From positions 66,246,437-66,310,436 of the forward strand of contig OX465584.1 of assembly GCA_950022655.1 (NCBI GenBank): a stretch of 64,000 nt of DNA, read 5' to 3'. Under the pieces are notes generated by a model. That model searched no databases, was not told where the DNA came from, and saw only the letters and a list, made by a program, of their open reading frames with translations. Made by a program: the position numbers and the translations under genes. This DNA is from Alentia gelatinosa. Taxonomy: Eukaryota; Annelida; Polychaeta; Phyllodocida; Polynoidae. Positions 23,005 to 34,929 of the stretch are shown here, piece by piece; the stretch's first letter is position 1, and each line of letters starts with the position of its first letter.

Positions 23005-23075
23005 GCACCGGGTATGTCCATACAAACTCCCTATGTGGTTTATATGGACACTTTGTATTAGGTGGATGATAAAGG
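23005..23075 (+). repeat. Lone monomer of the 73-bp satellite
   Basis: CCGGGTATGTCCATACAAAC, ACTCCCTATGTG and GGACACTTTGTATTAGGTGG match in order the unit tandemly repeated at 59984-60795. Only one unit is present. Confidence 0.7.
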
Positions 23076-23288
23076 TATAGATACCCAAGATTTAGGTCAC
23101 TTTTTGGTTATTCTGATATCTGCAGGTTGGAACACCACTGTCGTTATTATTTCATTTGCCATTAATCAACAAGGTCCATATTATTTGGGGAATTTAATTT
23201 TGTATATGCAATTTTATTAGAAAAAAAAAACAGGTAGGAAGACAAGTACAACTCGGCTGCTGCCACATTCGGTCTTATGTAGACTTAA

Positions 23289-23732
23289 AGGGGCGTCCAC
23301 CAGCCACAACAAGGCTACGACAATGGCTTCGCGACAAGGTCCATGATTGGCCTACGGTTTGAGGCCTTGTTGATTGGTGCTTTGGAGGTCTTGTCGTGGT
23401 TGGTGGACCCAAGTTCCCGACAAGAGTCTACAACAAGGCCACGACGAGGCCACGATTGGAAGCTTGTCAGAAGCTTTCTGACAAGGCTACGACAATATAG
23501 AGCATGTTCGATTTCCCCATGACTGGACCCTTGTTGTGGAGTGTCATGGCATGTCAAGAGCATGTCACAGAGGACTAGGATAGGAAATTTTGGTGGAGCG
23601 TGCACTTCCTGACACAACCCCACAACAATTTCGTAAAGCCCTCCTTCTTACGGCAAGGCTGCAACAAGTGCTGATTGGAACTTTCTTGTCACTGCTTGTC
23701 GTAGCCTTATCATGGTTGATGGATGCCCCCCT
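23289..23732. mobile_element. Family B MITE, copy 1
   Basis: Begins AGGGGCGTCCACCAGCCACA after TTAA (23285-23288) and ends with GTTGATGGATGCCCCCCT. The interior is dominated by CGACAAGG and CTTGTCG words in both orientations. Confidence 0.75.
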
Positions 23733-24935
23733 TACAGTAGACATGGTCTACTGCTATCAGTAACATGTTACTTCCATGATGTTTCTAAGTAATCATAACA
23801 GTCTGTGTTCTAAGTGGTTGAAAGGTGCTAAGGCACAACTCCATGTATCGGTCCTGTGTCCCATGTGGCTGCTGCATCTGGTCACATGGTGTCACGTCAC
23901 GTCTGGTGATCTCCCTGCACGCCCCCTGACGTTTCCAATTCAAAATGATTTATGGCATGTATAATTATATCCAACAAATTATTATATAGAAGAGAAAGAA
24001 AGGGTATTACCACACAAAACCAGACTCGTTCAAATAATATTAAAAATGGTTTATTGATGATTAACCGGTGAGTTACAGTGGAATCAATGAGATGAGTGAT
24101 TGATGAATCATGTAAAATTATTATATAGATATATATTTATAATTTATGGCATGTATTATTATATCCAACATATTATTATATAGATATATTTTTTTCTGGA
24201 GACACAGGATAACCTTTTTTTATGAATATTCATGAGGTCACATGATGTTTCACATGCTATTTTCGCGGGCTCACATGCTCTGGGTCCGCCATTACGGTCA
24301 TTGGTCTCCAACCCGATGTTTTCAAATTGTTTCTTTTATTATGTACAATTTTTAATTTTGTTAATTGATTAAAATTGTTGTTAAAATTGTTAATAAAAGG
24401 GCCGACGACTATCATCTATACATATCCTGATTCGGCAAGAGTGGCATACTGTTGTTCTCTCATACTTAATATATCTCCAATATATCTCCAAATATATTGT
24501 TTCTAACATTTTAATCTGTGTTATTGACAGAAGGTTTATCTCACTTACCTGCATCTCCTGGCATCATTTACTCTGACAGCAGAAATTTCCAGATGAACTT
24601 TTTTCTATCTTTAGTGAAAATAATTGAATTTTGTCGTCTTATAATATCATACTAAATGTCTCTCCTTGAAAATGTATCTATCAATGCGTGGGTGTGAGGG
24701 AGTGTAGAATATCTACAACTTTCATCGTAACTTTGTGTTGAGAGATTCCAGTTACTGCTAGTTGTGCTGTGATTTCTGTTGTATCAGCATTGTGCCTGGC
24801 GTAGTCTGACAGCCTACATTTCCGAAAAGGTCAAGAGTCCTTTTTATGTGCCATGAGATTCAGAAACTGAATTCTGCAGAAAGTGGACTTGTTTTTGCCA
24901 TATATTTGTAAGCAGCAGGTGTGGAGATTTTTTTT
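23733..24935. other. No recognisable gene
   Basis: AT-rich. Two diverged direct copies of a TTTATGGCATGTATWATTATATCCAACA-type word (about 23950 and 24142) lie around an insert of about 190 bp. Nothing else recognised. Confidence 0.4.
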
Positions 24936-24939
24936 CTTC

Positions 24940-25130
24940 AGAAATATTCAGGTTCCACTTGTAAGTTTTGATGAATTTGTGATATTTGTCGCTACATTCT
25001 CCAAGTAAATCGAGCAAACTTAGATTGTCCTATTTTACCTGTTCAGTTTGTTTGAATTAGACAAATCGCTGAATTTACTTCTCTGGCATTTGAAATTGAT
25101 TAAAAATGAATCATAATTCTGAGACCTTAA
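24940..25130. repeat. Fragment of MITE family 1
   Basis: Diverged match to the family 1 interior, for example GTCCTATTTTACCTGTTCAGTTT. Termini are missing. A separate family 1 right end (AAATTGTAGGGCATACCT then TTAA) lies at 26340-26418. Confidence 0.5.
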
Positions 25131-25511
25131 CCATTGCCATATCAAGTAAAGCTCAGGTGAGAAGTTGGGCTTAAAGGAACTATGAAGTCACGACCTCAGT
25201 GTCGGACACGAACGTTGTATATGAAATACTCACCCACAGCTTTTATACATTTATACACTTTTCTGCTTTTACGGTTAAATAATCAAACCATTTTCTCTAA
25301 ATAAGCTACATTTCGATATACTGTGTTTCCAACTGATGTTTTAACATTTTTATGTCACATACTCAAAGTCATCTCAATATGACACTCAATAAGATATAGG
25401 ATGTCGATTTACTTATAGCTACACATGTTCCTCATGTATATAACACTAAAGATTTGATTTATTCCATTTTTATGTTTTAATGCCTAATAAAACATTAATT
25501 TGGGGATTTAA

Positions 25512-26310
25512 GGGCCCTGTTTTTTAGTCACAACATCCTATATGGAAGACATCCTACAGCTGTCAGTGTACTATAGATACGACATCTTTGGGGATCGGCC
25601 AACGATTGTCCCTCAAGGACACTTAGGCTGCATGTGTACTATAGACAAGACATCCTTAGGGTCACGTGGTTCAAAATGTCTTCCAAAGTGTCTTAGACCT
25701 AAGACATCTATAGACATGTCGTACAGAATGTGCAACTTCACTTCCCGTAAGAATTAAGCAATTAAAATTTAACACGAGTAAGGGATACATATAACCTATA
25801 ATCGTACCAAATATGACAAAGATCGGCAGCTCCAATCCGAAGATATTGGCGTTTGAATTTCGTCATAGCAAACGTCTGCTCTGGTGGCCAGTGTACTTTC
25901 ACACACGCCTTCGCTAATTTATGCAGCGACACGGCGCATGGGAGATGGGAGGGTACACTGGCCACCAGAGCAGATGTTTGCTATGACGAAATTCAAACGC
26001 TAATATCTTCAAAACGAAGTGGCTGATCTTCATCATATTCGGTACGATTATAGGTTATATATGTATGCCTTACTTGTGTTAGAATTTCATTGCTTGATTG
26101 TATGAGAAGCACAGGAAATCCTCTATATACGCACAGTGAGGTTTGATAGAACCTGAGACAGTTCTCTACTTGAGACACAGAGATCGAGCGCCGCACTGAG
26201 ACTGTGTCTATAGCACAGCCGCCATTTTGTGTCTTGTAAATTGTCTTCCAATCGCAGAGATGTCTCAGCATATCGTTGGCCGATTATGTTGTGACTGAAA
26301 AACAGGGCTC
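25512..26310. mobile_element. Family D MITE, copy 1
   Basis: Starts GGGCCCTGTTTTTYAGTCAC immediately after TTAA (25508-25511) and ends with the inverse GTGACTGAAAAACAGGGCT. The arms carry words such as TAGACATGTCGTACAGAATG and an inverted TGGCCACCAGAGCAGAYG pair. Two related elements lie at 49.6-51.1 kb. Confidence 0.8.
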
Positions 26311-26767
26311 TGGTGTCTGTTTATAATAAGGATGAATCATGGTAAACCATTTTTGACTGATAATCGATTATATTTAAATGTTACCAGGTGGGCTCACTGT
26401 AAATTGTAGGGCATACCTTTAATTGCAGTTTATTATTCCAGACTCATTGCCTCCGATTGGTCGTTGAACTCTGCAGTGGGATTTAAATCTAAGGTACCTT
26501 CAAAAAAAAAAAAAAAAAAAAAGGAGAAAGCCCACCTGTCTGAGTTCGAAGCCAAATTTAAAATAGTCGTCAGTTACTTTTTAGACTAAACTGCATCGAC
26601 TTTGCTGTATCGTATGTTGGCTCTACATCACAAACTAGCCATGGGGAGATATATTTATCTTGTCGCTTCAGGGACCTGTACACTACTCTACAGTAAGACG
26701 ATATCTGTGACTGTGTTTGTGGAGGACTGGAGCTAAAATAGGAGGGGATCCTATATCTGATATGTAA

Positions 26768-27185
26768 AGGGGGGCGTCCACCAACCACGATAAGGCTACG
26801 ACAAGCGCAGACAAGAAAGTTCCAATCAGCGCTTGTCACAGCCTTGTCGTAAGAAGGGGGGCTTTACATGGTTGTTGGGATATGTTGGGGAGTGCACGCT
26901 CCACCAAAATTTCCTATCGTAGACCTCTGCGACACACTCTTGACACGCCATGACACTCCATAAGTAGGGTCACAACGATGGGAAAAATCAAACATGTTTG
27001 ATATTGTTTTAGCCTTGATGGAAGGCCCCCGACAAGCTTCCAATCGTGGACCTTGTCATGGCCTTGTCATAGACTCTTGTTGGGAACTGGGGTCCACCAA
27101 GCAGGACAAGCCTCCAATCGTAGGCCAATCGTGGACCTTGTCGGGAAGCCATTGTCATAGCCTTGTTGTGGTTGGTGGATGCCCC
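26768..27185. mobile_element. Family B MITE, copy 2
   Basis: Starts AGGGGGGCGTCCACCAACCA and ends GTTGGTGGATGCCCCAA, then TTAA shared with the next element. It is the left member of a B-A-B row. Confidence 0.75.
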
Positions 27186-27191
27186 AATTAA

Positions 27192-28048
27192 AGGCCAGAC
27201 CCCACCTACCACGATTCTGGTCCTGATAGGCCCTACAACTGCTTTCCCGACACCATACCGATTCTATCGTGAGCAAAAATTGTGGTAGGTGGAACAGGTT
27301 TTTTGCGATTCACTCTACGATACCCCACATAGGCTGTGATTTCATATTGGAATCATGATTCTATCATAGCTATATTTTTCAATTTGATAGTACTAGTATC
27401 TGAAAAATACCATTATGATTTGTTGTACTTTTTTTTAATTATTTTATTATCCGTGCCTCTCAACAAATGTTAAGTTTTTCAGGCACTTCCAACTTACCTC
27501 TAAAAGATTATTCAGGTTCATTCCATATTACCAAAATTATGATATATTTCAATATTAAAACTCAGCCTGAGACCTACTTTGATATATATAGATTGAATTG
27601 TGACCATAGTTGATGTTTTTAGTCCTTCCCAGGCGTGTCTCCGCTCTTCCATTTCAAACCATTATTTTGAACTATCGGGTATTTCAAACGTAGCCAGCGG
27701 GAAGTATGTCATAGACTATCGGCGTAGGCGGGGGCTGGCTTGGGGTACCTCATGTCCTATCGGGAGGTCTCCGATAATTCAAATCGTGGACATGGGGGGA
27801 AATCGTAGACCGTTAAAACACCTCCAATAGGCTAGAACAGGCTATGGAAAATCCAACATGTTGGATTTCATCAGGACCTCGTCGATAGGTGTTTTCAATC
27901 GCAGCCTATTGTGAGGTATCGTAGACGGAATCGCAGAAACCTGTTCCACTTACACTATTTTTTGCTCACCTCACAATAGAATCTGTATGGTCGGGAAGGC
28001 AGTCGTAGGGCCTATCGGGACCAGAATCGTGTTAGGTGGGGGCAGGCC
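27192..28048. mobile_element. Family A MITE, copy 2
   Basis: Begins AGGCCAGACCCCACCTACCA after TTAA (27188-27191) and ends GTTAGGTGGGGGCAGGCC before TTAA (28049-28052). The interior has repeated TCGTAG, CGATAGG and their inverses plus an AT-rich core shared with 36578-37304. Confidence 0.8.
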
Positions 28049-28052
28049 TTAA

Positions 28053-28507
28053 AGGGGGGCGTCCACCAACCACGACAAGGCTACGACAATGGCTTCCCGA
28101 CAAGGTCCACGACAGCTCTACGATTGGAAGCCTTGTCATAGCCTTGTCGTGGTTGGTGGACCCCAGTTCCCGACAAGAGGCTATGACAAGGCCACGACAG
28201 GCTGTGACATGAAGCTTGTCGGGGGTCTGTCGGGGGCCTTCCGACAAGGCTACAACAATATCGAACATGTTCGATTTTTGCTATGACTGGACCTTTGTCA
28301 TGGAGTGTTGTGGTTTACTTGATATCACTGTCGTAGTGTGTTGGAACCATGGGTGCCTTTTCTACGGCAACCAGCAACGTCTACGACACGCCAAGACACC
28401 ACTGTCCCCACACCGCTCTTCTCACGACAAGGCTGCGACAAGGCTGCGATTGGAACTTTCATGTCGGCACTTGTCGTAGCCTTGTCGTGGTTGGTGGACG
28501 CCCCCCT
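28053..28507. mobile_element. Family B MITE, copy 3
   Basis: Begins AGGGGGGCGTCCACCAACCA directly after the TTAA that closes the family A copy, and ends GTTGGTGGACGCCCCCCT followed by TTAG. The interior consists largely of CGACAAGG/CCTTGTCG words. Confidence 0.8.
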
Positions 28508-28720
28508 TTAGTGTAAAAACCTACCGGCCAAGTCACGGGTCCATCGTGAAAGCTAGACTCGTTCCTTCCGATAAAAATTTCATTTTTTTCATCGGAACGC
28601 TTGTCGTAAGGCTATCGTAGTGTGTCGGAGGCTCAAATCATGATAGTGGGATAAGCCTTTATGGGAGCATTCTCACAGCACAGTGTTTCAGCCATTCCCC
28701 GTTTTAGATGTATACCTTAA

Positions 28721-28845
28721 GCCCTGCCCCCACCTACGCCGTTGGCCTAAGACATACTTCCTGATGGCCACAATTTAAAATGGCCAAATCGTAGCCTACG
28801 GAGAGGTCCCAGAATCGTAGACCTAGGTCATGATCCAATCTGTGA
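28721..28845. repeat. Fragment of family A
   Basis: GCCCTGCCCCCACCTACGCC after TTAA (28717-28720), followed by CATACTTCCTGATGGCCACA-type sequence matching the arm of the 3.3-kb element. The right part is missing. Confidence 0.65.
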
Positions 28846-29229
28846 ATTAAACTCGATGACCACAATGTCTTCCTTTTTTTTCCCTTTTTTTTCTCATAAT
28901 CTTTATTTGTTCATCGTATTCACAATAGTCATACATTTAACAAATTGTATAAAAAAGACCAATAAACGTCATCTTCAGCCACATGGCTTAGAACCCGTGT
29001 TCACAGGGTTCACCCAGATTCAGTGCCACAGAAGCCAACGTCAGAGGTTTTTTTCAAGTGCATGATCCGTCAAGTCTTTTATAGTTAAGATATACATATC
29101 AATAGATAAATATGTGTGGGGATTTATAACACTTATAATACTTATATTTCGTCTAGTATGGTAGACATTGGCGACAGAAAAAAACATCATCATTGGTTCA
29201 ATTGGGGAATGGCCTCAATAAGTATTGCC

Positions 29230-29618
29230 TAACCCGGCGTTTACATTAGACGACTAAATACGTGGCGACTGTAGATCGTCAGCCAATAGTCGCCAGGTGG
29301 TGGCAATGTCCACCGCAAAAGTCGTCTACATCAGAATTTACCCGAGCGTTCACACTGACGACTATGTGTTTTCACAGAATCGCCGCCCCTGTAGACGACT
29401 AATTCAAGCCGGCTTAAAATAGTCGCCGAGGTCAGAGCGTGTCTAATAGTCGTGAGGTGGTGCCGTATTGCATAACCAGACGTAACCAGACGATCTGCAG
29501 TCGCCACGCACTTGGCGTTTACATTAGACGACTTCTAGCCTTTTACTGCTGAAAGTCGTCAGGCTCCGCTAAAATGAAGAATCGCCGCCTATAATCGTCT
29601 AATGTAAACGCCGGGTTA
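29230..29618. mobile_element. Family P MITE (GTCGTCTA words)
   Basis: Starts TAACCCGGCGTTTACATTAG and ends with the exact inverse CTAATGTAAACGCCGGGTTA. The interior repeats GACGACT, AGTCGTC and GTCGCCA. A second internal GGCGTTTACATTAGACGACT at about 29513 suggests nesting or internal duplication. Confidence 0.8.
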
Positions 29619-29669
29619 GACAATTGTTTAAAAAGTTTAAGATTTGGGGTCGGCCTCACAAGTGGTGGC

Positions 29670-29975
29670 AAATTATTCCAGATAGGCTACGATACCCTGT
29701 GGCAGGCTACAAAATATTTTATAATTATCCATCAAGTATTTTACCCGCGAGAGATAGTATTCCAATAAATCTGCTACAATAGGCTACGATCAACTACGAA
29801 AAATCCAACATGTTGGATTTTATCGGGACCTCTACGATTGGCGTTTCCAATCGCAGCCTATCGTGAGGTGTCGTAGATGAAATCACGGAAAGCTGTTCCA
29901 CTGCCTCGATTTTTTGCTGACCTCATGATAGAATCGGTATGGTGTCGGGAAGTCAATCTTAAGGCCAATTGGGAT
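29670..29975. repeat. Internal fragment of family A
   Basis: Shares AATCCAACATGTTGGATTTT, GGGACCTCTACGATTGGCGT and CATACCGATTCTAT-type words with the family A copies, but lacks both termini. Confidence 0.6.
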
Positions 29976-30260
29976 CAGGGAGGTGGTTCAAAACCATAGA
30001 CTTCACCCGACTTTTGAAACAGCTCCCAGAATCGGAGTTGGTCGGGCAGGGCTTTACAATACACAGTGGCAGGGTAAAAGTTTAAGCAACTGAAAGTCAT
30101 CCGTTCAAATTTGTTCTTTGTGATTTATTCCAGGATTTATTCAGGGAATGAAGCGAAAGATGTGTTTTTTTCTTAGTTCTTTCAAAAACAAGGACAGTAA
30201 GCTATATTACTTGATATCTAAGCCCAATGCCCTCCTACCAATTAAGGTTTGAATGATTAA

Positions 30261-30638
30261 GCCCAATGCCCTCTTACCAATTAAGGGTTGAACGATTAGT
30301 TCGCAAATCTTATAGGAGTCAGCGAACTTGTCGCAGGCAAATTACGTAATCCGATCAAGCCCCATTTACCAACATTCCGTTGACAGCGACTATATTTATC
30401 AACATGTTGATAAGCATTTTGCCACCGATTTTGGAACATAGAAACCACAACTTGTCGGTGACAAAAGGACATCTGAAGGAGGTGGTTCACTAATCAGTGG
30501 CTCACCCTTGCCTAGCTGTCCTACATCTAACGACTACGGCCAACTCCGTTAGGATGCCTCACCTGAGACAAATTACTGTCCGTTTTTTGCAGACAAAGGT
30601 ACACAAATGTTCCGAATTAGGTAGATGGGCATTGTGCT
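30261..30638. mobile_element. Family C MITE
   Basis: Follows TTAA (30257-30260) with GCCCAATGCCCTCTTACCAA and ends GTAGATGGGCATTGTGCT then TTAG. A duplicated left-end word lies just before it at 30220-30240. Confidence 0.7.
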
Positions 30639-30729
30639 TTAGTCTTTGACCAAGTTAGTCGGTGGTGGCCTTCTATTCACAATTAATTTGTGAACACATC
30701 TCTGCATGTCTGTTTCCATTCACCGATCT

Positions 30730-31018
30730 GGGACCTGTTTCACTAGTTTCGTGACATGTCTAGATGGCGTGTCCAGTTTGTCCGGTTTCATAAGAACTAG
30801 ACATTAGACTTTGTTTTGTCCATTCTTGCTTGCACTGTAGGTGCCACTTTTGTCACGAAACTAGTGAAACAGGTCCATGATTATGTAGATTCGTCTAATT
30901 CTTATGTCTGAGGTCTGTCTTTTCCTAAGGGCAGCTACTTGTGTTGTCACGAAACTAGACAACTCCAATGTCTGTGTGGTGTCACAGACATGTCACAAAA
31001 CTAATGAAACAGGTCCCT
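30730..31018. mobile_element. Family F MITE, copy 2
   Basis: Ends are GGGACCTGTTTCACTAG and its inverse. The interior is the shorter, word-rich form seen in copy 1. Confidence 0.75.
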
Positions 31019-31110
31019 GGTGTCGATATACCCTAAGAATCAACTGCAGATCGGTAGCTAATAGTCGGCCAGTTGAAAATGCCTTTATTTTCACCCAGCT
31101 CCAATAACCG

Positions 31111-31487
31111 GGGATCTTTTTCACTAGTTCCGTGACAAAAGTGTTAAGTCAGACGAAAAAAAGCAGCAGCAACAGTGCAAGCAAGAATGGACAAAACAAA
31201 CTGACGTTTCAAAACGAAGAGTATTGGTTGATCCGCGTAAACGGTAAGTAAAAGTTAATCTTAATTCCTTTAAAGAAACTGTAGACATAAAGTGACAATA
31301 TCATAAACCCCAAATGATGTGTGAATCCTGTGATGTGTAGATTTGTCTAAATGTAATGATACCAGACACACCATATTTGGGGTCTGTCTTTTCCTAAGGG
31401 TAGCTACTTGTGTTGTCATGAAACTAGACAATCCCAATATCTGTATGGTGTCACAGACATGTCACAAAACTAGTGAAACAGGTCCCG
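31111..31487. mobile_element. Family F MITE, copy 3 (uninterrupted form)
   Basis: Runs from GGGATCTTTTTCACTAG to ACTAGTGAAACAGGTCCC. It contains, in order, the two half-sequences that flank the DIRS element at 38031-38212 and 43004-43192, joined at GTAGACATAAAGTGACA (31281-31297). It therefore serves as the empty site for that insertion. Confidence 0.8.
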
Positions 31488-32069
31488 GGTAATTCTACAG
31501 CACTCTGTCAGATTTAACAGACATTTCTGCTTGAGACAGACTTTAAATGAATGGGCAAACTCGGTGGTGTGAATATGTATTAGCCATCTGAGCGGCAAAC
31601 GCCTGCTCCCTAAAGTAAAGCGTTTTTAACTTGTGACAATGTTGAATGACACGAGTGAGGGACGAGGGAACTCAACCAGTCCCCGATGGCTCGTTCCCTC
31701 GTCCCAGCTGTATCTAACTCCATTATCCTTAACCCCCACGCACCCAGCATTAACCTGGGCGATGCCCCATGCTAATTATAATTACATTTACACACGTAAG
31801 TGCATACGGTATTAAAAGAAGCACACACTTCGTTGTTTTCCTACTGTCCCTGTAGAATTATCCTAATTGCATTTGGATGCATGCAGATTGGTATTAACTG
31901 CATTAGCTGCACAGAGAAGCGATACTCTGCTGTAATTAGGATGATAGTGCAGGGATATTGTTTTAATGGAAATGCTAAAATGTGATAGTGCTCATAGTAA
32001 CTTAGAAAAGGCTTATTTAAGTCTTGTTGGTAAAAGTAAGTATCATTCCATGATGCCGTGACTCCTTAT
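31488..32069. other. No recognisable feature
   Basis: Mostly unique-looking sequence without a recognised element or exon. Confidence 0.4.
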
Positions 32070-32073
32070 TTAA

Positions 32074-32774
32074 AGGCATATCGGACAATTTGGCATGGAA
32101 ATTAAAACCCATAAGGGGCCATCCATAAAGTACGTACGCACCGAGGGGGGGTGGGGGTGGGGGGGGCAGAATTTTGGGAAAATCTGCGTATGCTCCCTCT
32201 TTGTTCTATTGCGTACAAGATTGGGAGAGGGGGTGGGGGGGGGGGTTCCAAAATTTCAGAAATTCTGCATACGTACTTTATGGATGGCCCCATGTCATTT
32301 TTCTGAAAATTGAATATGATGATCTCTAAGTATTGTAGAGCACATATCTCACTTAAAAATCAGGGGTCACTGTGCTAGATTTTGATTCAGAGATCAATAT
32401 TATGCTCGTTTTATATTTGATTATATAGGAATTCTAAAAAGTTGTTTTTCACATAATAAAGCCCATGTCTTTTTCTTCAAACTTTCACAAAATATAGTGT
32501 ATGTATAATACTACACATTTAGGTTTTAAAAATCATAGGTCACCATCCTTGTTTTTGAAAGAATTGAAGAAAACCATATTTTTCAGTACATTTCCTATAT
32601 AAATCAAGCATATGAAAAAGGGCCAATTTTATATTAAGGATTAGGTCAAAGTAGACAAAACTCAAATTTTGGTCTTTTGAGTGTGGAATGTGCCACAAAT
32701 CACCAATTTCAATGGATAAATGGGACTATTTGAAAATCACCAGGTTGCGCCACCGTGAATTGTAGGATATGCCT
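32074..32774. mobile_element. TTAA-flanked MITE, family 1, copy 3
   Basis: Ends AGGCATATCGGACAATTTGG and TTGTAGGATATGCCT, flanked by TTAA (32070-32073 and 32775-32778). It is longer than copy 2 because a hairpin element sits at 32115-32291. Confidence 0.85.
32115..32291. mobile_element. Nested hairpin MITE with GGGGCCATCC ends
   Basis: GGGGCCATCCATAAAGTACG is inverted almost perfectly at the right end over about 26 bp. The interior is G-rich on the plus strand (several runs of 6 or more G). It splits AAACCCATGTCA, intact in copy 2 at about 8314, leaving AT on both sides. Confidence 0.85.
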
Positions 32775-33187
32775 TTAAGGGAGACATAATCTGAGAGACT
32801 GGTGCTATATGTAAATAGGGTTGTATGAGTTGAATTCTTTTTAAAATTCATTGTCTCTGAAGTTTCTACGTCGGGATCACAACCTTGTTTTCGATTGGCT
32901 CCTGTGGCCAAGGAATTGATCAATCGTCAAGCATTATTATCCTACCCCTAATAAAAAAACTCTATAGGCTTAGCATTGGCCGACTGTATTCTGGCGAGCG
33001 TGCAGTAAAGTGGTATTTATTGCACGCTGGTAAAAAATGAATTTTTGGAGACGGGGTATTGGATTAAAACTAAACTGAAAGAGAGTTAGTAGTGCTAATG
33101 TTTATTATACAACGGGCAGGTCATGTATTACTGCGCGAGGTGTTAGCCGAGCGTAGTGAGAAGCCGACCTGACTGTAGTGTGATAAT

Positions 33188-33440
33188 ATCAAGAGACGTC
33201 ATGAGTTTGAGTCTGAGTTTAATTATGCCACACATTTTGTTGGCTCCATAATGTCACGAGTCGAAGAGGAGTGACATTATGGAGCCAACAAACGAGTGGC
33301 GTCTAGATTTTATCCTACCCCGTTTCCATTTTTTTTCAGTATCAGAAAGTAGTGGCATAAACAACACTTTATGTCACTACCCGTGACATAAACAAATCCC
33401 ATGTTAAGCCTATGGCGTTTTTTTATCAGGGGTAGGATAA
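33188..33440. mobile_element. Family G hairpin element, copy 2 (loop inverted)
   Basis: Collinear with 19814-20093 and 57505-57776 except that the hairpin loop (33255-33273) reads CACGAGTCGAAGAGGAGTG, the reverse complement with one change of the loop in the other two. The preceding 32938-33187 holds another TTTTTATCCTA-type end and the word GCCGAGCGTAGTGAGAAGCC. Confidence 0.8.
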
Positions 33441-33715
33441 ACACCAACACTACTAACTCTTGCTCAGTTTCCACTATTTATCAGCTATGACTGTATTAAC
33501 ATCGTATTCATTCCACCGTGTATCTGTAAAAAATGTACTTCTCTTAATAAGACGGATGGATCAGGCTGAAAGACCGGCTAAGCCGACTCTGGGTTATTGT
33601 TCAATGATATTTTACACAGAACCCTAATAAAATTATTTGCTTATTTTAAAAAACGTACACTGCCCGCTCCTGCCCATTGAGTATTTACACCCGTACGTTA
33701 CACTGCGACGTATGG

Positions 33716-34255
33716 GTATTTATTACCGACCAAATACGTAGTCTGCATAGGAAATGCATAGAGCACCTGGAATAGGGCTACCAGGAGATTCTGACATGTC
33801 AGAATCTCCTGCAGGAGATTCCGGAAAAAAGTCCAAACCATAATGAGGTCAAATTAGTATATACTTCAAAATAAGTTTCTTGAATGTTCATTCAATATTG
33901 ATTATTTATAGTCAGTTATATAATTTCATTCACCATCAGAAATCACTGTCATAACATGCTTTGCATGCTAAAATCATGGGAAAATGGGGAACTATATTAT
34001 TGGTGTAAGTCTACACCGAATTACTCTCATGCTTGACAGTGCTGTGGTGTCTGGGACTAAATGTCTTGCAGAAACATTCTTATCGCAATAGATTTGTTAT
34101 TAATCTTGTAGGTGGGTAATAGATACAATAATTTTTTATATAATTGCTGCAATCTCCTTGTAGTTGACGACGTAATATCCTCGCTAATAGCCCAGATATT
34201 ACTACGCGTCAACTACTCAGAGATTACGGCCACTCGTACACAAAACCAGTCATTA
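33716..34255. mobile_element. Family H composite element, copy 1
   Basis: Runs from TATTTATTACCGACC to an inverted GGTGGGTAATAGATAC (about 34111), followed by a hairpin with TTGACGACGTAATATCC and TATTACTACGCGTCAA (34197-34212). It also contains the palindrome AGGAGATTCTGACATGTCAG-type sequence near 33782. Copy 2 is at 54476-55001 with the same two-part layout. Confidence 0.75.
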
Positions 34256-34929
34256 TACGATCAGGTAAAATTAGGCAAACTTTTTTATTATGTATATAAT
34301 TATACGAAAACAAGCTGAAGCCGAAGACACACCAAGCGAGAAAGGCAGTGATTTCCGTAATCGCCAACACAAAATGCAAGTGATATGCTTGTGATATGCT
34401 AAACTATAGGTTAGAGATATTCCTATGAAGTAATATCTCACATATTTATGCTATTTTGTCTTGGTGATTCTGGAGTTCGCCGCATTGACTCGCTTGGTGT
34501 GTCCTCTGCAACTGTCTTCTTACGTCAAAATACCAGGTCAATTCTTTAGCTGCTTCTATGTGGATGTAGGTCCGACATAGTTTTGTAAATCTTTCCAGTA
34601 TACTTCCTGCATAGTCAATACCTTTCGAGTTAATCAAACAATTTGGTTAATGACAGATATATTTGCCTTTATTATTGGCAAACATTGACCAATGGAAACT
34701 CAGGTTATCTGGACATAATTTCTACCATCTCAGTAAATGATGACCAAGATTGTCTTTTTTGGTTGTTTTTCATTTTTTCTTTGTTGTTACTGTAGTGGCT
34801 GCCCCCTACATTACCGTATGGGTTACTTAATGACCTTGAGATCGTCTCCTGTGACCTTTCCACCCTCACCATACAGCTCAATGTCATTAGTGCCTAGAAG
34901 TGGAGCTCTACTGACTCCTAACACTACTT
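34256..34929. other. No recognisable gene
   Basis: The word GACACACCAAGCGAG near 34328 also occurs at 5051 and inverted near 34490, suggesting a degraded inverted-repeat element. No coding signal. Confidence 0.4.
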
